Below are positions 1-5,401 of a stretch of 10,404 bases of DNA, in pieces (position 1 is the stretch's first letter; every line of letters begins with the position of its first letter). The stretch is from Syntrophales bacterium (GTDB lineage Bacteria > Desulfobacterota > Syntrophia > Syntrophales > UBA2210): NCBI GenBank assembly GCA_030655735.1, contig JAUSPK010000011.1, positions 1 to 10,404 on the forward strand. Direction: 5' to 3'. The notes under the pieces were generated by a model. That model was not told where the DNA came from. It saw only the letters and a program-made list of their open reading frames with translations, and did no database searches. Position numbers and translations under genes: made by a program.

Positions 1-177
1 CCCCTGGTGGAGACCCGCAAGGCGCTCCGAAAGGCCTCGCCGGGAGATACCGTGGAGATCATCGGGACGCACCCCGCTTCCAAGAAAGAGATACCGATGG
101 CCCTGAAGGCGCTGGGCCTGAAGGGGGTGGAAATACAGGAAGAGGGGGACGTGTGGAAGATCAGGGTAGGCACCTGA
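1..177 (+). CDS. TusA/SirA-family sulfurtransferase, C-terminal part (5' end outside window)
   Basis: Fifty-eight codons are open from the window edge to TGA at 175-177. The visible protein begins PLVETRKALRKASPGDTVEI, which matches the stretch just after the CPxP motif of TusA-like proteins; the first proline would be the last residue of that motif. The catalytic cysteine should therefore lie about three codons upstream of the window and cannot be seen. Next comes the family-typical segment around GTHPASKKEIP (residues 22-32) and a closing beta strand (VWKIRV). TusA proteins are small cytoplasmic persulfide carriers that pass sulfur between desulfurases, DsrE-type proteins and tRNA, molybdenum-cofactor or sulfur-oxidation/reduction pathways. 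The gene ends 19 bases before the DsrE-like gene, so the two are probably co-transcribed. The family call is fairly secure, but which TusA paralogue this is cannot be told. Confidence 0.8.
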   Translation, partial: PLVETRKALRKASPGDTVEIIGTHPASKKEIPMALKALGLKGVEIQEEGDVWKIRVGT

Positions 178-196
178 CGGAAAGGAAAGTGCAGGC

Positions 197-616
197 ATGA
201 CCGATAAAGCGACCATCGTTGTTCACAGCGGTGATATGGACAAGCTGTACAGCGCTCTTATCATATCCACCGGCGCGCTGTCGATGGGGATGGAGGCCTC
301 GCTCTACTTCACCTTCTGGGGTCTTGAACGCCTCGTCAAGGGAAAGCTGGAGGGGGGAGCCCTCTCGGCAATGCACATGTTCGGCCTCGGAAAATGGATG
401 GTGCGGCGGCGAATGAAGGCGGCGAACGTCGCCTCCCTGGAACGGCTTCTCCAGGACTTCAAGGAACTGGGGGGGAAGATCATCGCCTGCGAGATGACGA
501 TGCAGATCATGGGGATCAAGCAGGAGGACCTTAGGCAGGACCTGATCGATGAATACGGCGCGGTGGGGACGTACATACAGGAGGCGCGGGAATCGAACAT
601 AACCTTATTCATATAA
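197..616 (+). CDS. DsrE-family sulfur carrier-like protein (DsrE2 type)
   Basis: A 139-residue protein with a DsrE/DsrF-like fold. It opens with a beta strand (ATIVVHSGDMDKLYSAL) typical of the family, followed by an alpha/beta segment (GMEASLYFTFWGL). Its only cysteine, C98, lies in ACEMTMQIMGI, the position and context of the reactive cysteine in DsrE2-type proteins. Such proteins bind persulfide sulfur and exchange it with TusA; some are membrane-associated. Residues 20-45 are hydrophobic but interrupted, and I do not call a membrane helix. The start is supported by GGAAAG about ten bases upstream. The gene lies between the TusA-like gene (19-base gap) and the IscS-like gene (12-base gap), which supports a shared sulfur-transfer role. 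Sulfur binding is inferred from the family and the single conserved cysteine. Confidence 0.82.
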   Translation: MTDKATIVVHSGDMDKLYSALIISTGALSMGMEASLYFTFWGLERLVKGKLEGGALSAMHMFGLGKWMVRRRMKAANVASLERLLQDFKELGGKIIACEMTMQIMGIKQEDLRQDLIDEYGAVGTYIQEARESNITLFI

Positions 617-628
617 GGAGCGACCGTC

Positions 629-1795
629 ATGATTGAAAAGACCGTGTATCTGGACAACGCCGCGGCGACCCGGATGGACGAACGGGTTCTGGAGGCAATG
701 ACGCCCTATTTATTCGAGACCTACCCCGTCGCCACATCGGAGTTCGGCTACTCCCTCGGGATCGAGGCCCGGGAGGCCCTGGAGGGTGCCCGGGAGGAGC
801 TCGCATACCATATCGGCGCCTCCGGCGAGGAATTCATCTTCACCTCGGGGAGCACCGAATCGAGCAACCTTGCCCTCAAGGGGGTTGCCCTGGCCCTCGG
901 CGAGAAGAAGGGGAGGCACATCATCGTCTCCGCGATCGAGGATTTCCCCGTCCTTCACAGCGCCAGGGCGCTCGAGAAGCAGGGTTTCTCCGTTACCTAT
1001 CTGGGTGTGGATTCCGAAGGCCTCATCGATCCCGAGAAACTCCGGGACGCGATCACCGACAAGACCATACTCGTTTCGATCCAACACGCTAACCAGGAGA
1101 TCGGAACCGTCCAGGACATCGAGACGATCGGCCGCATCTGCGGCAAGAGCGGTGTCCTGTTTCACACCGATGCCACGCACACCTTCACGCGAATGCCACT
1201 GGATTCCAAAAAGGTAAAGGTGGACCTGATCACCGTCTCCCCCCACACGATCCACGGTCCGAAGGGAATCGGCGGGCTTTACATACGCAAGGGCACGCCG
1301 ATCGCCAAGTGGATGGACGGGGGATTCCAGGAGTTCAACCTCAGGGCCGGACTGGAGAATATCCCCGGGGCCATCGGCTTCGCCAAGGCGGTCGATCTGG
1401 TCACCCCCGAGGAGAACGAACGGATCAAGGTGATGCGGGACCACCTCATCGACCGAGTATCGGCCGAGGTGCCGGACACGACCCTGAACGGGCACCGCTC
1501 GAAAAGGACCCCGCAGAACGCGAACATCACCTTCCATTTTGTGGAGGGGGAATCGATCACCCTTCACCTCGACATGCGCGGGTTCGCCGTCAGCACGGGC
1601 TCCGCCTGCTTCAGCCGCTCACTGGAGGCGAGCCACGTAATCCTCGGGATAGGCGGGGACCATGAGAGGGCGCACGGGTCCATCCGCTTTACCTTCGGCC
1701 GCTACAATACCATGGAGGATGTGGATGCGGTGGTGGACGCGATCACCGAAGTGGTAAGCCAGTTACGGGAAATCAGCCCGCTGGCCAGAAAATAA
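629..1795 (+). CDS. IscS/NifS-like protein lacking the PLP-binding lysine
   Basis: A 388-residue class-V aminotransferase-fold protein, close to the length of E. coli IscS. Family landmarks run in order: YLDNAAAT (7-14), GSTESSNLALKG (74-85), HANQEIGTVQDI (153-164), FHTDATHTF (178-186), GPKGIGGLYIRKG (210-222) and STGSACFSRSLEASHV (322-337). The mobile-loop cysteine that carries persulfide is present as C327. The lysine that forms the PLP Schiff base in the SGHK-x-x-GPKG motif is replaced: here it reads SPHTIHGPKG, with T207 (ACG, 1247-1249). The histidine that stacks on PLP is D105, and the active-site glutamine of DATQ is H184; N155 and D181 remain. The protein is therefore unlikely to desulfurate cysteine in the normal way. 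Archaeoglobus fulgidus IscS, which also lacks this lysine yet binds IscU, is a known precedent. An AAGGAG site precedes the start, and the IscU-like gene follows after 12 bases. A persulfide-relay or scaffold role is inference. Confidence 0.88.
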   Translation: MIEKTVYLDNAAATRMDERVLEAMTPYLFETYPVATSEFGYSLGIEAREALEGAREELAYHIGASGEEFIFTSGSTESSNLALKGVALALGEKKGRHIIVSAIEDFPVLHSARALEKQGFSVTYLGVDSEGLIDPEKLRDAITDKTILVSIQHANQEIGTVQDIETIGRICGKSGVLFHTDATHTFTRMPLDSKKVKVDLITVSPHTIHGPKGIGGLYIRKGTPIAKWMDGGFQEFNLRAGLENIPGAIGFAKAVDLVTPEENERIKVMRDHLIDRVSAEVPDTTLNGHRSKRTPQNANITFHFVEGESITLHLDMRGFAVSTGSACFSRSLEASHVILGIGGDHERAHGSIRFTFGRYNTMEDVDAVVDAITEVVSQLREISPLARK

Positions 1796-1807
1796 GGAGG
1801 ATCAGAC

Positions 1808-2443
1808 ATGACATTCCCATACAGCGATAAGGTACTGGAACACTTTCGTCATCCCCGCAACGTAGGCAAAATCGAGAACCCCGACGGGAACGCCATGGAA
1901 GGGAGTCCGGCCTGCGGGGACATGGTGGGGGTTCATATAAAGGTCGATCCAAAAACGAAGCGGATCACGGACATCAAGTTCGAATCCTACGGCTGCGCCT
2001 CCAACATAGCCACGGGTTCCATCATCACCGAACTCGCCAAGGGGAAAACCATCGAGGAGGCCAAGAAGATCAGTTGGAAGGAGGCATCGGAGGCCCTGGG
2101 CGGCCTCCCGCCGATCAAGGCCCACTGCTCGGTCCTCGCCGTGGAGGGGTTGCGCTCGGCGATACAGAACTACGAAGAGCGCCACGGCCTGGTCAAGGAC
2201 CAGAAACCCACCACCGTGGAGGTTGTCAGGGGGCGTCTCAAGAAGGTGATGAACCCCCTCTCCGGTCTGGATCTGGTCCGGACGGAACTGGTCAAGGATA
2301 TCACGGTAGACAAGGGGACCGTTCATATCACGGTAGACATCCCCGCCGACCACCAGTTTGCCTCCAACATCAAAGATGAGATCATGGAGAAGATAGGGCC
2401 CCTCTGGGATGTGAAAAAAGTGGAGGTCGTGTTTACGGAATAA
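1808..2443 (+). CDS. IscU-type Fe-S scaffold fused to a MIP18/DUF59-like domain
   Basis: A 211-residue protein with two parts. Residues 1-130 are an IscU/NifU-N domain: it opens PYSDKVLEHFRHPRNVG and carries all cluster ligands, C36 and D38 in GSPACGDMV, C63 in YGCASNIATGS, and H106-C107 in KAHCSVLA. This domain assembles Fe-S clusters in the cytoplasm using sulfur from an IscS partner. Residues about 140-211 (VMNPLSGLDLVRTELVKDI, then VDKGTVHITVDIPADH, then the end VKKVEVVF) resemble the MIP18/DUF59 domain found in SufT/PaaD-type proteins and at the N-terminus of Mrp/ApbC. The cysteine that domain often carries near its PGCP segment is absent (here PADHQF), and the usual DPE is NPL. It is not the NifU C-terminal domain, as there is no CxxC. 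A strong AAGGAGG precedes the ATG, 12 bases after the IscS-like gene. The IscU call is secure; the second domain is moderately so. Confidence 0.88.
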   Translation: MTFPYSDKVLEHFRHPRNVGKIENPDGNAMEGSPACGDMVGVHIKVDPKTKRITDIKFESYGCASNIATGSIITELAKGKTIEEAKKISWKEASEALGGLPPIKAHCSVLAVEGLRSAIQNYEERHGLVKDQKPTTVEVVRGRLKKVMNPLSGLDLVRTELVKDITVDKGTVHITVDIPADHQFASNIKDEIMEKIGPLWDVKKVEVVFTE

Positions 2444-2460
2444 ATTCTCGAGGAAACAAG

Positions 2461-2478
2461 ATGGATACTGCCCCCCAA
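2461..2478. repeat. Direct repeat, left copy
   Basis: The 18 bases ATGGATACTGCCCCCCAA recur at 3041-3058 with one mismatch (G to C at the fourth base), in the same orientation. This copy lies between the end of the scaffold gene and the stop of the minus-strand secreted-protein gene. It may mark the edge of an inserted segment or belong to a dispersed repeat family; the sequence alone cannot decide. Confidence 0.6.
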
Positions 2479-2495
2479 TATCTAAAAAATTAAAG

Positions 2496-2954
2496 TCAGT
2501 AACTTGTGCCTGACCAGACTCCGTTTCCAACAGAGGCGGTCCATTCCCCAGATCCAAGTATTGCAGCTTCTGATTTTCTGATCCGCCCTGTCCAGGAAAC
2601 GTCGGGGCCGGAACCGCGACCCTCGGCTTGAAAATTTCCACCGCTATCGACACGTCCGGATATGATGCCTGAAAGAAGACCAGAATAGCTTCCGGTGATC
2701 GTGCCGTCGGCTAAAATTTTTACTTCAAATTTTCCGTTCTCCTTACTCCCGTCAAGAAGTTCTACACTCTCCCACGTCCCTTTCATTTTGCACTGTAGTT
2801 CGGATGCATCGGCAGGACTGCCATTTGAAGCTGGAGAATCCGGGTTTGAGGATGTCCCGGCGTAGGCGGGAAGAACGGTTACTGTACACAGCAGAGCGAA
2901 CAGCACCAAAACAGCGGATATTGCCCGGTTTTGGGAATCGATTTTTACAAACAT
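2496..2954 (-). CDS. Small secreted glycine-rich protein of unknown function
   Basis: I do not recognise the family. From an ATG at 2954 preceded by GGAGG, the product is 152 residues. Residues 1-32 form a signal peptide: a lysine, a hydrophobic core (AVLVLFALLCTVTVL) and a probable cleavage site AYA|GTSS after A32. The C23 context is a poor lipobox, so lipoprotein status is unlikely. Residues 33-52 are a Ser/Pro/Asn linker. From about 58 the protein is beta-rich with spaced G-x-(I/W)-x-G elements (GTWESVELL, GTITGSYSG, SGIISGRVDSGGNF, SWTGRI, GSGEWTA, GVWSGT), suggesting a small exported beta-sandwich or barrel. It is the only leftward gene in the window, in AT-richer DNA. The frame stays open upstream to a GTG at 3224, and an ATG at 3083 also has a good AAGGAG, so a longer product cannot be excluded; the signal peptide favours 2954. 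Confidence 0.6.
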   Translation of the reverse strand: MFVKIDSQNRAISAVLVLFALLCTVTVLPAYAGTSSNPDSPASNGSPADASELQCKMKGTWESVELLDGSKENGKFEVKILADGTITGSYSGLLSGIISGRVDSGGNFQAEGRGSGPDVSWTGRIRKSEAAILGSGEWTASVGNGVWSGTSY

Positions 2955-3251
2955 TGTTTTCCTCCAAGAGCATACATAGAATTTAAATAAAACTCTTATT
3001 GGATAGTATATCGTATTTTCCGGAGAAAAGAGATAACTATATGCATACTGCCCCCCAAACACTCTCGGGTCGGCTAGTCTCATATTTTCTCCTTTTTTTA
3101 TTTTTTCGTTGTTGGTATCATCTCTCCAAAGGCAACGCGTTCCTTCAAATATCCGGTACCATATAAGATTTGATCCGTATAAAAGCAACAGTAATGTGAT
3201 AATGAGAATGATCAGGGACATCACTCTCTGTATGTCAGGACAAAAAAACCC
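2955..3251. other. AT-rich intergenic stretch between divergent genes
   Basis: No independent gene is convincing here. The leftward frame stays open and contains a ribosome-binding-site-like AAGGAG before an ATG at 3083, plus a hydrophobic run near a GTG at 3224 that reads like a membrane helix. This may be a remnant of another coding sequence or a chance reading frame. The right copy of the direct repeat lies inside it. On the minus strand TATACT (3005-3010) is a possible -10 box for the secreted-protein gene, but no convincing -35 accompanies it. The amidohydrolase promoter is not evident. Confidence 0.45.
3041..3058. repeat. Direct repeat, right copy
   Basis: ATGCATACTGCCCCCCAA matches the copy at 2461-2478 at 17 of 18 positions in the same orientation, 580 bases away. 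The copies lie on both sides of the minus-strand secreted-protein gene. This one falls about 90 bases upstream of that gene's start. Confidence 0.6.
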
Positions 3252-4085
3252 ATGAAACCATCTCCTTCACCGATTGTCGATTTCCACGTTCATCTCTTTC
3301 CGGACAGGGGGTTCGATGCCATCTGGACCTTCTTCGCCTCATCAGGGGTGGATGTCCTGCACAGGTATTACAGCAGGCAGTGCATCGAACATCTGAACGA
3401 ACGCGGTGTCACCCCCATCGTCTTTTCCAATTACGCGCACAAAGAAGGCGTCGCGGAGCCGATGAACGAGTGGAACATCGATCTTCTCGAACAATTTCCC
3501 GACCTGTACTGTTTCGCGCCCTACCACCCCGATGACGGCAACGCCCTCCAGTACGCAGAGCGGATGATAGCCCATCCCCGCGTCGTCGGCATCAAGATGC
3601 ACTTTCAGGTGCAGAGACTGTACCCCCACGACAGGCGCCTCTTCCCCCTGTATGAGATGATCATCGCGAGGGGAAAACGTCTTCTCCTCCATGTCGGCAA
3701 CGGCCCCCAGGGAAACGAGTTCGTGGGGCTGACCCATTTCAGAAAGGTCCTCGACCGCTTTCCGGATCTCCCGGTCAATGTCCCACACATGGGGGGTCTC
3801 GAATTCAGGCAGTTTATGGAACTGCTTGATGACCATCCCGGCATCTACCTCGATACCGCCTACAGCTTCTGGCCCGATATGCCCTTTACCTTCAATCTCG
3901 GACCGGAATACCTTGAGAAACACAAGAACCGCATCCTCTACGGATCGGATTTTCCCAACGTGATACTCCCCCGGGAGGGGGAGATAGACTATCTTTTGGG
4001 CCTTGATCTTTCGGATGACTTCTATGATAAGGTATTCTACGCAAACGGCATAAGGCTGCTTGCCGAGACCTGCCCGGCGGTCTGA
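3252..4085 (+). CDS. Amidohydrolase-2 family metal-dependent hydrolase
   Basis: A 277-residue TIM-barrel hydrolase of the amidohydrolase-2 (ACMSD-like) family. Predicted metal and catalytic residues appear in the expected order: DFHVH (D10, H12, H14) on strand 1, GIKMHF (113-118), LLLHVG (H147), VPHMGG (H179), and YGSDFP (D233) on strand 8, followed by the family-typical YANGIRLL near the C-terminus. Members hydrolyse or decarboxylate small carboxylates and cyclic substrates, including in aromatic-compound breakdown. The substrate cannot be read from sequence. There is no signal peptide, so it is cytoplasmic. The ribosome binding site is weak (CAGGA about eleven bases before the ATG). It is the first rightward gene after the AT-rich island and lies 45 bases before the superoxide dismutase gene. 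Family call secure, function open. Confidence 0.85.
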   Translation: MKPSPSPIVDFHVHLFPDRGFDAIWTFFASSGVDVLHRYYSRQCIEHLNERGVTPIVFSNYAHKEGVAEPMNEWNIDLLEQFPDLYCFAPYHPDDGNALQYAERMIAHPRVVGIKMHFQVQRLYPHDRRLFPLYEMIIARGKRLLLHVGNGPQGNEFVGLTHFRKVLDRFPDLPVNVPHMGGLEFRQFMELLDDHPGIYLDTAYSFWPDMPFTFNLGPEYLEKHKNRILYGSDFPNVILPREGEIDYLLGLDLSDDFYDKVFYANGIRLLAETCPAV

Positions 4086-4130
4086 TCGTCAGGTGTAAGA
4101 TAACCACCATCAGGAGAAAAGGAGAACATC

Positions 4131-4724
4131 ATGGCCATTACACTGCCCGATCTTCCGTACAAAAAGGATGCCCTCGAACCGTACATCAGCTCGAAGACAC
4201 TGGATTTTCATTACGGGAAACACCACAGTGCGTATGTGACAAACTTGAGCAAGCTGATCGAGAACACAGGGCTGGCTGGCGAGACGCTGGAGGGTATCAT
4301 CACAAAGACCGCGGGTGATCCCGATAAGGCCGGCATCTTCAACAACGCGGCCCAGATCTGGAATCATACCTTTTACTGGCACTCTATGAAACCCGGTGGC
4401 GGAGGCGTGCCAACGGATGCCGTCGCAGCGAAGATCGACGCCTCGTTCGGGAGCTATACGAACTTCACTGAACAGTTGAAAAATGCCGGTCTCACGAAGT
4501 TCGGCAGCGGCTGGGCATGGCTGGTTCTGAAGAACGGAACGCTGGAGATCATGAAGACGGCAAATGCCGACACCCCCATCGCTCACGGCGTGAAGCCCCT
4601 CCTGACGGTGGACGTCTGGGAGCATGCCTACTACCTTGATTACCAGAACGCGCGCGGCGACTATCTCGACGCCTTCATGCAGCACCTTATCAACTGGGAG
4701 TTCGTCAACTCTCAGATGACGTAG
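4131..4724 (+). CDS. sodB: Superoxide dismutase, Fe type
   Basis: A 197-residue cytoplasmic superoxide dismutase that converts superoxide to oxygen and hydrogen peroxide; its length matches bacterial Fe-SODs. Predicted metal ligands are H27 (FHYGKHH), H79 (WNHTFYW), D161 and H165 (DVWEHAYYLDY). Second-shell residues H31 and Y35 are present. The active-site glutamine at Q75, in FNNAAQIWNHTFYW, is the placement typical of iron rather than manganese enzymes. AAAAGGAG lies just upstream of the ATG. The gene sits between the amidohydrolase and alkyltransferase genes and, with the hemerythrin further right, suggests protection of an anaerobe against oxygen exposure. The SOD call is firm; metal preference is inferred from the motif. 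Confidence 0.96.
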   Translation: MAITLPDLPYKKDALEPYISSKTLDFHYGKHHSAYVTNLSKLIENTGLAGETLEGIITKTAGDPDKAGIFNNAAQIWNHTFYWHSMKPGGGGVPTDAVAAKIDASFGSYTNFTEQLKNAGLTKFGSGWAWLVLKNGTLEIMKTANADTPIAHGVKPLLTVDVWEHAYYLDYQNARGDYLDAFMQHLINWEFVNSQMT

Positions 4725-4743
4725 CCGGAGGGCGAAAAGAAAA

Positions 4744-5358
4744 ATGGGGAAAGAGGTGAAACCGTCCCCGGTTCCAGGTAACCCTATGGAAAAAAAACAC
4801 ACAGCCCGGCAATCCTATTGTCTCCGCAAAACACCGCACGGGCCGGCGGCGGTTCTCTGGTCGCTCCACCAGGACAGGCCAAGGATCCTGCGCGTCCTGA
4901 TCTCCCGACCCGGGGTGACGGCACGGCGGCGTCTCGAAGCCCTGTTCCCCGATTTTATCGCCTCTTCGTGCGCCGAGGTCGATCTCGTCGCGGACGGGAT
5001 CCTGGCGTTTCTGATCGGAGAGGATATCACTTTCTCCCTGGACATCGCCCGGATGGACCTGTGCTCCCCGTTTCAGGAGCGGGTCCTGCGCGCCGAGCAC
5101 GGCATCCCCCGCGGCCGCGTGAGCACGTACCAACGGATCGCCAGGCATATCGGCAGCGCCCCTGCGGCGCGGGCGGTCGGAACCGCACTGGCCAACAATC
5201 CCTTCCCCATCATGATCCCCTGTCACCGCGCCGTTCGATTCGACGGGACGCTCGGCGGATATCAGGGGGGGCTGAAGATGAAACGATCCCTTCTGGAGAT
5301 GGAAGGAATGTCCTTCACGGCCTCCGGCCGTGTTGTGACAGAAGAGTTCTTCTACTGA
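4744..5358 (+). CDS. ogt: Methylated-DNA--protein-cysteine methyltransferase (Ogt/MGMT)
   Basis: A 204-residue suicide DNA-repair protein that moves alkyl groups from O6-alkylguanine to its own cysteine. The acceptor motif is IPCHR (C160, H161, R162). Before it lies the DNA-binding helix-turn-helix region: FQERVLRAEHGIPRGRVSTY (110-129), then the ARAVGTALANNP segment with the predicted arginine finger R143 and N152. GYQGG and LLEMEG follow, as usual for the family. The N-terminal domain (about 24-100) is the variable ribonuclease-H-like part. I use the ATG at 4744, with GGAGG about 12 bases upstream; an in-frame ATG at 4786 would trim 14 residues of weak conservation and is a real alternative. 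It starts 19 bases after the SOD gene, so co-expression is likely. Confidence 0.92.
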   Translation: MGKEVKPSPVPGNPMEKKHTARQSYCLRKTPHGPAAVLWSLHQDRPRILRVLISRPGVTARRRLEALFPDFIASSCAEVDLVADGILAFLIGEDITFSLDIARMDLCSPFQERVLRAEHGIPRGRVSTYQRIARHIGSAPAARAVGTALANNPFPIMIPCHRAVRFDGTLGGYQGGLKMKRSLLEMEGMSFTASGRVVTEEFFY

Positions 5359-5401
5359 AGGATCGGTGAACCGCATCACAGGAAATAGATAAGGAAACGC
5401 C

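Noticed and set aside
710..1567. Long minus-strand open frame opposite the IscS-like gene
   Set aside because: It mirrors a clearly conserved plus-strand protein in GC-rich DNA and its product has no recognisable motif.
2240..2443. NifU C-terminal (CxxC) domain on the scaffold protein
   Set aside because: There is no CxxC in this part; the segment fits MIP18/DUF59 better.
3005..3010. Minus-strand TATACT as promoter -10 of the secreted-protein gene
   Set aside because: No acceptable -35 at 16-18 bases in AT-rich DNA, so it is not listed as a promoter.
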